Shown: in pieces, positions 49,073 to 60,287 of the stretch
Position numbering within the stretch: position 1 is the first letter of the stretch
Layout of the letters: every line of letters starts with the position of its first letter
NCBI RefSeq assembly: GCF_003034845.1
Contig: NZ_PZKC01000011.1
Coordinates: 1-64,000 of the forward strand
Source: Pseudothauera lacus
Lineage (GTDB): Bacteria; Pseudomonadota; Gammaproteobacteria; Burkholderiales; Rhodocyclaceae
Direction of reading: 5' to 3'
DNA length: 64,000 nt
Translations under genes and position numbers: made by a program
Notes under the pieces: model-generated
What the model was told of the DNA's origin: nothing
The model's input: the letters and a program-made list of their open reading frames with translations, nothing else
The model's database searches: none

Positions 49073-50298
49073 GCAAGGAATACAAGGACCTGATCGTCGG
49101 ACTGGACATCGGCACCGCCAAGATCACCTGCATGGTGGCGGAAGCGCGCCCGGACGGCCGCCTCAACGTGGTCGGTCTCGGCTCGCAGCCCACCAGCGGT
49201 CTCAAGCGTGGCGTGGTGGTGAATATCGAGGCCACCGTGGATGCAATCTCGCGGGTGATCCAGGAGGTCGAGCTGATGGCCGACTGCAAGATCCGCGACG
49301 TGTATACCGGCATCGCCGGCAGCCACATCAAGAGCTTCAACTCCAACGGCATGGTGGCGATCAAGGACAAGGAAGTCACCCCGATGGACCTCGAACGGGT
49401 CATCGAGGTGGCGCGCGCGATGCCCATTCCCGCCGAGCAGCAGATCCTCCACATCCTCACCCAGGAATTCATCATCGACGGTCAGGGTGGCGTGCGCGAG
49501 CCCATCGGCATGAGCGGGGTGAAGCTGGAGGTGAAGGTGCACATCGTCACCGGCGCGGTGTCGGCGGCGCAGAACGTCATCAAGTGCGTGCATCGTTGCG
49601 GGCTGGAGGTGATGGACCTGATCCTGCAGCCGCTCGCGTCCAGCTATGCGGTGCTCACCGAGGACGAGAAGGAGCTCGGCGTGTGCCTGGTCGATATCGG
49701 CGGCGGCACCACCGACATCGCCGTGTTCACCCAGGGGGCGATCCGCCACACCGCGGTGATTCCGGTGGCCGGCGACCAGATCACCAACGACATCGCCATG
49801 GCCCTGCGCACGCCGACACTGGAAGCCGAGGAACTGAAGATCCGCCACGGCGTGGCAATGCACACCCTGGCCGACCCCGAGGAGATGATCGAGGTGCCCG
49901 GCGTCGGCGACCGTCCGCCGCGCAAGCTCTCGCGTCAGGCGCTGGCCGACGTCATCGAGCCGCGCGTCTCCGAACTCTTCGAACTGGTGCAGGCCGAACT
50001 GCGCCGCAGCGGCTACGAGGAGCTGCTGTCCTCGGGCATCGTGCTGACCGGCGGTTCGGCGGTGATGAGCGGAATGGTCGAGCTCGCCGAGGAGGTCTTC
50101 CACATGCCGGCGCGCGTAGGTGCGCCGCAGTACGAAGGCGGGCTCGCCGACGTTGTCTGCCAGCCCCGCTACGCTGCTGCGATGGGGCTGGTGATGGAGG
50201 GCGTGGCGCAGCGCCGGCGCGGCATCCATGCGCGTGAGACGCGCTCGGTGCGGCAGGTTTTCGGGCGTGTGAAGTCGTGGTTCGAACGTAATTTCTGA
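49069..50298 (+). CDS. ftsA: Cell division protein FtsA
   Basis: The 409-residue actin-family protein anchors FtsZ to the membrane. It begins LIVGLDIGTAKITCMVAE, has CLVDIGGGTTDIAVFTQGA and IVLTGGSAVMSGM, and ends with the amphipathic tail RQVFGRVKSWFERNF. The start overlaps ftsQ by four bases. Confidence 0.96.
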   Translation: MSKEYKDLIVGLDIGTAKITCMVAEARPDGRLNVVGLGSQPTSGLKRGVVVNIEATVDAISRVIQEVELMADCKIRDVYTGIAGSHIKSFNSNGMVAIKDKEVTPMDLERVIEVARAMPIPAEQQILHILTQEFIIDGQGGVREPIGMSGVKLEVKVHIVTGAVSAAQNVIKCVHRCGLEVMDLILQPLASSYAVLTEDEKELGVCLVDIGGGTTDIAVFTQGAIRHTAVIPVAGDQITNDIAMALRTPTLEAEELKIRHGVAMHTLADPEEMIEVPGVGDRPPRKLSRQALADVIEPRVSELFELVQAELRRSGYEELLSSGIVLTGGSAVMSGMVELAEEVFHMPARVGAPQYEGGLADVVCQPRYAAAMGLVMEGVAQRRRGIHARETRSVRQVFGRVKSWFERNF

Positions 50299-50362
50299 CC
50301 GCACGCAGCCCCCGCGAAGGGGCGGCGTTCAGTCATTTGGTATGGGTGCCTGTCACTGGTCG

Positions 50363-50399
50363 ATATTTAGTTGTAAACTTTGGAAGTTTCACTAAATAT
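50363..50399. promoter_or_regulatory. AT-rich hairpin in the ftsA-ftsZ gap
   Basis: Arms atatttagt/actaaatat and aaactt/aagttt enclose a tgg loop, with a short asymmetric bulge. It is far more AT-rich than its surroundings. It is placed 54 bp before the ftsZ start and may regulate its mRNA or hold a promoter. Confidence 0.6.
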
Positions 50400-50452
50400 G
50401 GGTCGGCGGGCGTTCGTGTTGCAGTGGGCAGTCATTTCTGGAGGCGAGGCAT

Positions 50453-51592
50453 ATGTTTGAAATCGTTGAAAAAGTTCCGACCGGGACGATCATCAAGGTG
50501 GTGGGTGTCGGTGGTGCAGGCGGCAATGCCGTCGATCACATGATCCGCGAGGGCGTGCAGGGCGTGCAGTTCGTCGTTGCCAACACCGATGCGCAGGCGC
50601 TCAACCGCTGCCTGGCACCGACCAAGATCCAGCTCGGCGGGACCGGGCTGGGGGCAGGCTCCAAGCCCGAGGCCGGCCGCGCTGCAGCGCTGGAATCGCG
50701 CGACGCCATCGCAGCGGCGCTCGAGGGCGCGCACATGTGCTTCATCACCGGTGGCATGGGCGGCGGCACGGGTACCGGCGCGGCGCCGGTGGTGGCTGAG
50801 ATCGCCAAGGAGATGGGCATTCTCACCGTCGGCGTGGTGACCAAGCCGTTCGACTTCGAGAACCGCCTGCGCGTTGCCGAGAGTGGCGTCGAGGAACTGA
50901 CCCGCAACGTCGATTCGCTGATCGTCGTGCTCAACGACAAGCTGCTCGAAGTGTTCGGTGACGACGCCGGCTTCGAGGACTGCTTCCGTTCCGCCGACAA
51001 CGTGCTGCGCTCTGCTGTGGGCGGCATCGCCGAGATCATCAACGTCCCCGGTCTGGTCAACGTGGATTTCCAGGACGTGCGTACCGCAATGGCCGAGATG
51101 GGCCGCGCGATGATGGGTTCGGCCGAAGCCGCGGGCATGGACCGCGCGCGCATCGCCGCCGAACAGGCCGCGGTCAGCCCGCTGCTGGAAGGTACCGAGC
51201 TGTCCGGCGCGCGTTGCGTGCTGATCAACATCACTGCCAGCCGTTCGCTGAAGATGTCCGAAGTGCGCGATGCGGTGAAGACCGTGCAGGCCTTTGCGGC
51301 ACCGGAAGCCTTCGTCAAGTACGGCACCGTGTTCGAGGAAGCGATGGAAGACCGCATCCGCATCACCGTGGTCGCCACCGGCCTGGGGGCGCCGCGTGCC
51401 GCGCGTCAACCGGTGATGCAGGTGGTGCAGGGCACCGGTACCTATGGCCCGGGTGGCGGCGCCGTGGATATGGGCAACCTCGACGTGCCCGCGGTGATCC
51501 GCAGCGGTCGTCGTACCACCGTGGAAGCGATGAGCGCCAACGGCATGGGTACCTACGACATCCCCGCCTTCCTGCGCAAGCAGGCCGACTGA
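50453..51592 (+). CDS. ftsZ: Cell division protein FtsZ
   Basis: The 379-residue tubulin homologue has KVVGVGGAGGNAVDHM, the GTP-binding GGMGGGTGTGAAPV, and NVDFQDVRTAM. The C-terminal conserved tail is DIPAFLRKQAD, which binds FtsA and ZipA. It has a good ribosome-binding site (ggagg, nine bases upstream) and a 154-bp gap before it, unlike the overlapping genes upstream. Confidence 0.97.
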   Translation: MFEIVEKVPTGTIIKVVGVGGAGGNAVDHMIREGVQGVQFVVANTDAQALNRCLAPTKIQLGGTGLGAGSKPEAGRAAALESRDAIAAALEGAHMCFITGGMGGGTGTGAAPVVAEIAKEMGILTVGVVTKPFDFENRLRVAESGVEELTRNVDSLIVVLNDKLLEVFGDDAGFEDCFRSADNVLRSAVGGIAEIINVPGLVNVDFQDVRTAMAEMGRAMMGSAEAAGMDRARIAAEQAAVSPLLEGTELSGARCVLINITASRSLKMSEVRDAVKTVQAFAAPEAFVKYGTVFEEAMEDRIRITVVATGLGAPRAARQPVMQVVQGTGTYGPGGGAVDMGNLDVPAVIRSGRRTTVEAMSANGMGTYDIPAFLRKQAD

Positions 51593-51646
51593 AACGGCGC
51601 GGCGGACGTTCGCGGCCCGCTGCCCGCCTCCCCGCCAGCGTCCGCC

Positions 51647-51694
51647 GGGCGCCCGTGTTCCGACCCCTGCCTCCGGGTCGGGGCACGGGCGCCC
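51647..51694 (+). terminator. Strong hairpin between ftsZ and lpxC
   Basis: Twenty-base arms (gggcgcccgtg... and ...cacgggcgccc) match at 18 positions, with two G-U pairs, around an eight-base loop. There is only gtcttcgttc after it, so it could be an attenuator. Confidence 0.75.
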
Positions 51695-51791
51695 GTCTTC
51701 GTTCGTGAAGCCGTTCGCAGTTTTCCCGCCGGTGGCGCGCGAGGGGTACGCCACGACATGTTAAGATTCTGAGCGGAAAAGGAATCTCGTC

Positions 51792-52709
51792 ATGATCAGG
51801 CAGCGCACACTGAAATCCATCGTCAAGGCCACCGGGGTCGGTCTGCACGGCGGCCGCAAGGTCAACCTCGTGCTGCGCCCTGCAGCGCCCGATACCGGCA
51901 TCGTCTTTCACCGCGTCGATCTCGATCCGCCGCTGACCCTGCCGGCCGATCCCTACGCGGTCTGCGACACCCGCATGTGTTCGGGGCTGGAAAAGGACGG
52001 CACCAAGATCGGTACCGTCGAGCACCTCATGTCCGCACTTGCCGGCCTGGGTATCGACAACCTCCACGTCGATGTCGATGCGCCGGAAATCCCCATCCTC
52101 GACGGCAGCTCCGGGCCCTTTGTATTCCTGCTGCAATCGGCCGGCATCGAGGAGCAGAAGGCGCCGAAGCGCTTTCTGCGCGTCAAGCGCGCGGTGGAGT
52201 ACCGCGAGGGCGACAAGTGGGTGCGCCTGGAACCCTACGACGGCTTCCGCCTCAGTTTCTCCATCCTCTTCAATCACCCCGCCATCGATCGCACCGCCAC
52301 CGCGGTGACGGTGGATTTTGCCGAGCATTCCTACGTCAGCGACGTCGCCCGCGCGCGCACCTTCGGTTTCATGCAGGACGTCGAGTTCATGCGTGCCAAC
52401 GGCCTGGCGCTGGGCGGCAGTCTGGACAACGCCATCGTCATGGACGAGTACCGCGTGCTGAACAGCGAGGGGCTGCGCTACGCCGACGAGTTCGTGAAGC
52501 ACAAGGTGCTCGACGCCATCGGCGACCTCTACCTGTGCGGCCATCCGCTGCTCGCCGCCTATTCCGCCCACAAGGGCGGTCACGCGCTCAACAACCAGAT
52601 CCTCCGCGTGCTCCTCGAAGACAGCACGGCGTGGGAGATCGTCACGTTCGAGAAGGCTGCCGAGACGCCCGCCGCGGTCAGTCATCAGTTCGACCTGGCG
52701 CTGGTGTGA
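51792..52709 (+). CDS. lpxC: UDP-3-O-acyl-GlcNAc deacetylase LpxC
   Basis: The 305-residue zinc deacetylase commits the cell to lipid A synthesis. It has [36 protein letters not shown] with the first zinc His, and [13 protein letters not shown] with the second His and Asp; FMQDVEFMR is also typical. It closes the division cluster. Confidence 0.96.
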   Translation: MIRQRTLKSIVKATGVGLHGGRKVNLVLRPAAPDTGIVFHRVDLDPPLTLPADPYAVCDTRMCSGLEKDGTKIGTVEHLMSALAGLGIDNLHVDVDAPEIPILDGSSGPFVFLLQSAGIEEQKAPKRFLRVKRAVEYREGDKWVRLEPYDGFRLSFSILFNHPAIDRTATAVTVDFAEHSYVSDVARARTFGFMQDVEFMRANGLALGGSLDNAIVMDEYRVLNSEGLRYADEFVKHKVLDAIGDLYLCGHPLLAAYSAHKGGHALNNQILRVLLEDSTAWEIVTFEKAAETPAAVSHQFDLALV

Positions 52710-52716
52710 GCGGACG

Positions 52717-52896
52717 ATGATCATCGTCCGCCTGCTTTTCGTCTTCGCTGCGCTGTCGGTCGGCGCCTCGCTGCTGGCCTGGCTGCTCACCGGCAACGTG
52801 CGCTACCGCCACTGGGCGTGGAACATCACGCGCGGCGCACTCGCCGCCATCGTCGCGGTGCTGCTGCTGTTCGCCCTCGAACGCACCTTTTTCTGA
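52717..52896 (+). CDS. Small two-helix membrane protein (59 residues)
   Basis: A short frame beginning MIIVRLLFVFAALSVGASLL encodes a protein with two hydrophobic segments (about residues 3-24 and 39-54) joined by RYRHWAWNITR. It starts seven bases after lpxC and ends 96 bp before the dciA stop. It is below usual length cut-offs. Two helices with a basic linker point to a real inner-membrane protein. I do not recognise a family. Confidence 0.7.
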   Translation: MIIVRLLFVFAALSVGASLLAWLLTGNVRYRHWAWNITRGALAAIVAVLLLFALERTFF

Positions 52897-52991
52897 GCGG
52901 GTGTACAGGCGCCGGGGCGCTGGCGACGGTTTTCAGGATGGCCTGCGCTGCGCTTGGCGCATTGCTCACCCCGGCCCGCAGCAGAAGAGCG

Positions 52992-53420
52992 TTAGCGGCT
53001 GCGCCGCGACAGGCGTTCGAGCGCAGCGCGCAGCGGCGCGTCGGCGGGCAGGCTGGCGGCCAGTGCCTCCAGGCTGCGGCGACCGTCTTCAGGGATAGTG
53101 CGTGCCTGCGGCTGCGGGCGCTGCGGCGGGGGGCGATGCACCGCGACGCGTACCTGGATGGCAGTGAGCGGATGTCCGGCCTCGATCAGGCGGGCGGTCA
53201 GCGAGGGTGCCATCTGCTTCAGCTTTACCGCTACCGCGTTGCCCTGAGCAAACACCACCAGCACGCCGTCCTTGAAATTGCCGACCTGGCAGGAGGCTGC
53301 CAGCAGCGGTGGCAGCGCGCGCGCAAAGGCGTCCTGCAGCCTGCGCAGGCGGGCGGCATGGTCGTGCAGGCGGGCGAGGGCGTCGCCGCTGCCGAGGTAG
53401 CGCTGAAGGGGTTGGCTCAT
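52992..53420 (-). CDS. DciA-like DUF721 protein
   Basis: The 142-residue protein has a DUF721 segment ([21 protein letters not shown] and ALRLKQMAP-like [13 protein letters not shown]). DciA is the ancestral bacterial replicative-helicase loader that precedes DnaC in most species. The C-terminus is Pro/Arg-rich. The start at 53420 ([10 protein letters not shown]) is preferred over 53474. It diverges from secA. Confidence 0.8.
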   Translation of the reverse strand: MSQPLQRYLGSGDALARLHDHAARLRRLQDAFARALPPLLAASCQVGNFKDGVLVVFAQGNAVAVKLKQMAPSLTARLIEAGHPLTAIQVRVAVHRPPPQRPQPQARTIPEDGRRSLEALAASLPADAPLRAALERLSRRSR

Positions 53421-53634
53421 TCGGGGTGGTGTCGACGGATGGTCGATATTAGCCCGCATCGCCGGGCCCGTCACTAGCCCCCATCTCGCGCCTCGCGCTG
53501 CTGCGGGCGCCCCCCTCGACGCTGAGGGCTACGCCACGCACGCCGGGGGCAGCCAGCAGGCATGGGGGGTGCAGGAGCTGGCATCTGCGCGTGCTAAACT
53601 TTGCGCTTTGCCGAAATCGACCCGACAGGACCCC

Positions 53635-56361
<2,727 letters not shown>

Positions 56362-56392
56362 GCGATCCATCCACGACTCTCCGGAGCCTTCC

Positions 56393-57631
56393 ATGGCCGT
56401 CAATCTCTCCGTTCCCCAACCCGCCGAACTGCGCCCGGTGGCGGGCGTGCGCCTGGGGGTTGCCGAAGCCGGCATCCGCAAGGCCAACCGCCGCGATCTG
56501 ACGCTGATCGAACTGGCCGCCGGCAGCCGTGTTGCCGGGGTATTCACCCGCAACCGTTTCTGTGCTGCGCCGGTGCAGGTGTGTCGCAGCCATCTCGCCG
56601 CCGGCCCGGTGCGGGCGCTGGTGATCAATACCGGTGTGGCCAATGCCGGCACCGGTGAGCCCGGCATGGCCGCGGCGCTGCGTACCTGTGCGGCGGTGGG
56701 CGAGGTGCTCGGCATCGACGCCGCTGCGGTGCTGCCCTTTTCCACCGGGGTGATCCTCGAACCCTTGCCCGTCGACCGTCTGGTCGCCGGCCTGCCGGCC
56801 GCGCGTGCGGATCTGCGCGCCGACGGCTGGTTCGATGCCGCGCACGCGATCATGACCACCGACACCCTCGCCAAGGCGGTGTCGCGTACGGTCGAGGTTG
56901 GCGGCAGGACGGTGACCATTACCGGCATCAGCAAGGGGGCCGGCATGATCAAGCCCAACATGGCCACCATGCTGGGTTTCCTCGCCTGCGATGCGGCCGT
57001 CTCGCAGGCCCTGCTCGACGAGCTGGTGCGCGAGGCTGCCGACCTGTCGTTCAACAGCATCACCGTCGATGGCGACACTTCGACCAACGACTCCTTCATT
57101 CTCATCGCCACCGGCCAGGCCGGCAATGCCGAGATCAGCGCCGCCGCGGGGGCGGACTGGGCGGCGCTGCGCGCAGCGGTGATCGATGTCGCGGTGCGTC
57201 TGGCGCAGGCCATCGTGCGCGACGGCGAAGGGGCGACCAAGTTCATGAGCATCGCCGTCGAGGGGGGGCGCGATCGCGACGAATGCCGCAAGGTTGCCTA
57301 TGCCGTGGCCCACTCGCCGCTGGTGAAGACCGCCTTCTTCGCCTCCGATCCCAACCTCGGGCGCATTCTTGCCGCCATCGGCTATGCCGGTGTCGACGAT
57401 CTCGACGTCGCCCGCCTGCGGGTGTGGCTCGGCAACCCCGATGAAAGCGTGCTGGTCGCCGAGCATGGTGGCCGCGCCGCGGCCTATGCGGAGGAGGCCG
57501 GTGCGCGCATCATGGCGCACAGCGAACTCACCGTGCGCATCGACCTTGCCCGCGGCGAGGCCGCGGCAACCGTGTGGACCTGCGATTTCTCCTACGACTA
57601 CGTGAAGATCAACGCCGATTACCGCAGCTGA
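56393..57631 (+). CDS. argJ: Bifunctional glutamate N-acetyltransferase/ornithine acetyltransferase
   Basis: The 412-residue arginine-pathway enzyme has [36 protein letters not shown] with the ATML self-cleavage site, and [10 protein letters not shown]. It recycles acetyl groups between acetylornithine and glutamate. It follows secA by 31 bp. Confidence 0.96.
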   Translation: MAVNLSVPQPAELRPVAGVRLGVAEAGIRKANRRDLTLIELAAGSRVAGVFTRNRFCAAPVQVCRSHLAAGPVRALVINTGVANAGTGEPGMAAALRTCAAVGEVLGIDAAAVLPFSTGVILEPLPVDRLVAGLPAARADLRADGWFDAAHAIMTTDTLAKAVSRTVEVGGRTVTITGISKGAGMIKPNMATMLGFLACDAAVSQALLDELVREAADLSFNSITVDGDTSTNDSFILIATGQAGNAEISAAAGADWAALRAAVIDVAVRLAQAIVRDGEGATKFMSIAVEGGRDRDECRKVAYAVAHSPLVKTAFFASDPNLGRILAAIGYAGVDDLDVARLRVWLGNPDESVLVAEHGGRAAAYAEEAGARIMAHSELTVRIDLARGEAAATVWTCDFSYDYVKINADYRS

Positions 57632-57644
57632 TCCGGGAGATGCG

Positions 57645-58499
57645 ATGACAGGGGCCGCCGACGAGGACAAGACGGGCGATGCGCTGCGCCAGCAGCGCTT
57701 CCGCATGCTGGAGGACATTGCCAGCGAGCTCTCCGGGGAGATCGTCTTCCCGAGCTATTTCGACGCCGTGCTGCGCATCCGCAACGCCCTGCGCGACCCA
57801 GAGGCCAGTGTTGAGCGCATTGTTGCGCTGGTACGCACCGAACCGCTGATCTGCGCCCGCCTGCTGCAACTGGCCAATGCCGCGGCGCAGGGCGGTGGCG
57901 AGATCCGCGAACTCAACGGCGCGGTGGTGCGCCTCGGCATCAACGCGGTGCGCAATGCCGCGCTCGCCGTGGCGATGAGCCAGCTGGTGCGCTCCAAGGA
58001 GCTGGTGCCCTTTGCCGACATGTCGCGCACGCTGTGGCTGCACACCCTGCGTGCCGCTGCCGCTGCCGAGGTGATTGCTGCGGCGCTGTCGCGCATCAAA
58101 CCCGACGAAGCCATGTTCGCCGGCCTGGTGCATGATATCGGCGCCTTCTACATGCTCTACCGCGCCGCCCAGTACGAAGAGCTGCGCATCCGTCCCGACA
58201 CCGTGCGTCATCTGATTACCCAGTGGCACGAGAGCATCGGTGAATCGGTGCTGTTCGCCCTCAAGCTGCCCGAGGGCATCGTCGAGGCCGTGCGCCATCA
58301 CGACCAGCCCCGTGCGCTGCTGCAGGACAACCCGCGCAACCTCGGCGAGGTGGTGTATGCCGCCAATCTCCTTGCGCGTGCAGATTTCGAATGGGCCGAC
58401 GGCGGCCTCCCCGAGGCCGCGTTGGGCGAGCAGTATCTTGCCCTGGCGCCCGATATCGAGGCGCGCTTCCAGGCCCTGCAGGCCGAGTACGCCGGCTGA
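57645..58499 (+). CDS. HDOD domain protein (second of two in the window)
   Basis: The 284-residue protein has IVFPSYFDAVLRIRNALRDPE, RLLQLANAAAQ, and MFAGLVHDIGAFYML with an HD pair. It closely parallels the HDOD protein at 3889, which has HE here. The start follows argJ by 13 bp. It is followed at once by a PP2C phosphatase gene, suggesting shared signalling. Confidence 0.85.
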   Translation: MTGAADEDKTGDALRQQRFRMLEDIASELSGEIVFPSYFDAVLRIRNALRDPEASVERIVALVRTEPLICARLLQLANAAAQGGGEIRELNGAVVRLGINAVRNAALAVAMSQLVRSKELVPFADMSRTLWLHTLRAAAAAEVIAAALSRIKPDEAMFAGLVHDIGAFYMLYRAAQYEELRIRPDTVRHLITQWHESIGESVLFALKLPEGIVEAVRHHDQPRALLQDNPRNLGEVVYAANLLARADFEWADGGLPEAALGEQYLALAPDIEARFQALQAEYAG

Positions 58500-59318
58500 G
58501 TGGCTGCCTCTTTCCACACCGCCACGGCGAGCAGACGTGGCGACCGCCCATCACAGCAGGACGCGCTGTGCTGCCTGCGCAGCGCTGACGGCCGTGCCTG
58601 CCTGCTGGTGGTGGCAGACGGCATGGGCGGGCTGGAGGACGGTGAAGTGGCCGCCCGTGCGGTGATCGATGCTGCCGGGCGTCTGTGGGCGACGCAGCAT
58701 GAACTGCCGGCCGATCCGCAGGCATTCCTCGCCACGCTTGCAGCCGCTGCCCATGAGGCGGTGCGCGCCGCTGCGCCGGGCGCAGGCGCCACCCTGGCCG
58801 CGCTGCTGGCCGGACGCCAGCGCGCCTGGTGGATCCATATCGGCGACAGTCGCGTGTACGGCTTCCGCGATGGCCTTGCGGTGTGCCGCAGCGAGGACCA
58901 CACCGTGGTCCAGCAACTCGTGCGCAGTGGCGCCATCGAGCCCGAGCAGGCGGCCACCCATCCGGAGCAGCACAAGCTGCTGCGCTGCCTGGGTGGCGAG
59001 TTGCCGGCGCAACCCACTCATGGACAGATGGCGACTGGACCGGGTGCGGCCTTCGTGTTGTGTACCGACGGCTTCTGGGCCGCGGTCAGGGAGGCGGAGA
59101 TGGCCGCCCTGCTTGCCGCCGGCGACCTCCAGCAGGCCTGTGAGACATGGGTGGATAGCGCAGTGGCGCGTAACGGCGCCGGCGGCGACAATGCCAGTCT
59201 TGCCGCGCTGCGTCTGCCCGCCGCCGCTGAGGGCAGGGAAGTGCACCGCCGCCTGTGGCCGCTCTACGCGGCCGCGACGCTGACGACGGCGGTGTTGCTG
59301 TGGCTGGCGCTGAGGTAG
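58500..59318 (+). CDS. PP2C-type Ser/Thr phosphatase with a C-terminal membrane helix
   Basis: The 272-residue protein has the metal-binding Asp set of PP2C: SQQDAL, VVADGMGGLEDG, IGDSRVYGF, CTDGFW and GGDNASL. A hydrophobic helix near the C-terminus (LYAAATLTTAVLLWLALR) anchors it. The GTG start at 58500 directly follows the HDOD stop. A Ser/Thr kinase and FHA protein are encoded nearby. Confidence 0.9.
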   Translation: MAASFHTATASRRGDRPSQQDALCCLRSADGRACLLVVADGMGGLEDGEVAARAVIDAAGRLWATQHELPADPQAFLATLAAAAHEAVRAAAPGAGATLAALLAGRQRAWWIHIGDSRVYGFRDGLAVCRSEDHTVVQQLVRSGAIEPEQAATHPEQHKLLRCLGGELPAQPTHGQMATGPGAAFVLCTDGFWAAVREAEMAALLAAGDLQQACETWVDSAVARNGAGGDNASLAALRLPAAAEGREVHRRLWPLYAAATLTTAVLLWLALR

Positions 59319-59336
59319 TTTCGGGGAGAATGATGG

Positions 59337-60275
59337 ATGGGCACTAGAATCAACACGGCGCTCGCCGGGCGTGCTGCCCTGGCGGTGCTGCTGGCAGTCG
59401 TGCTCGCCGGCTGTGCGGCGCAAAGCGCACGCGAAGCCGAGGCGCCTGCGCAGGCGCGGCCACCGGCCAGCCTGCCCGCGGAGAGCGCGGCGCGACCCGC
59501 CGCAGGTGCGCCTGCGCAGGACATTGCGACCATCGTCGCGATGCTTGAAGATGGCCGCATGAGTGAGGGACGCGAAGCCCTGCGGGTCCTCCTTGCCCGT
59601 GAGCCCGGGCATGCGCTGGCGCGCAGCCTGGTGCGCCAGCTCGACAGTGATCCGGTGGCCCTGCTCGGTGCCGAGCATCAGCCCTACACCGTGCGCGCGG
59701 GAGACACGCTGGGGGGGCTGGCTGCCCGCCATCTGGGCGACAGCAGCCTGTTCGTGGCGCTGGCGCGTTACAACAATATCAGCCGGCCGCGCCTGCTCGC
59801 CGTTGGCCAGACCTTGAAGATTCCCCGCCGCGGCGCCCTTGCCCCGCCATCTGCCACGCCGACGCTGCCTGCAGCAGGAAACGGCGAGGCGCGCCCAGCA
59901 GTGCCGCCGCCGGCCGCCGCCGATGGTGCCGCGCAGCGCTGGCAGCAGCGCGTCGATGCCGAACTGGCCGCCGGCCAGTACGCCGCCGCGGGCGACAGCA
60001 TCGCCCGCGCGCGCCGCGAGGCCCCGGCCGGCGGCGCCTGGGAGGCGTGGCTGCGGGATGCCGAGCGCCGCCGCAGCGAACTTGGCCGCAGCCAGGTGGC
60101 GGCCTATCACGAGGCCGCGGTGGTGCACTTCCGCAACCAGCAGCTCGACGAGGCCATCGCCTTGTGGGACCGTGCGCTGGCCATCGATCCCGGCTTTCAG
60201 CCGGCCCTCGGCTATCGCGTGCGCGCGCTGGAACTGAAGCGCCGCCTGCAGGAGCTGGATTCCAGCGGAGGTTGA
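59337..60275 (+). CDS. LysM and TPR-containing lipoprotein
   Basis: The 312-residue product has a lipoprotein signal ending LAGC, an Ala/Pro-rich linker, a LysM domain (YTVRAGDTLGGLAARHLG and PRLLAVGQTLKIP), and TPR-like helices at the C-terminus (YHEAAVVHFRNQQLDEAIALW). LysM binds peptidoglycan, so the protein may tether the signalling set to the wall. The partner is unknown. Confidence 0.85.
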   Translation: MGTRINTALAGRAALAVLLAVVLAGCAAQSAREAEAPAQARPPASLPAESAARPAAGAPAQDIATIVAMLEDGRMSEGREALRVLLAREPGHALARSLVRQLDSDPVALLGAEHQPYTVRAGDTLGGLAARHLGDSSLFVALARYNNISRPRLLAVGQTLKIPRRGALAPPSATPTLPAAGNGEARPAVPPPAAADGAAQRWQQRVDAELAAGQYAAAGDSIARARREAPAGGAWEAWLRDAERRRSELGRSQVAAYHEAAVVHFRNQQLDEAIALWDRALAIDPGFQPALGYRVRALELKRRLQELDSSGG

Positions 60276-60287
60276 GGAGCGCCCGCC

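Noticed and set aside
53421-53634. A secM-like arrest peptide gene before secA
   Set aside because: The space holds the divergent dciA/secA control region, with no signal peptide frame or arrest motif.
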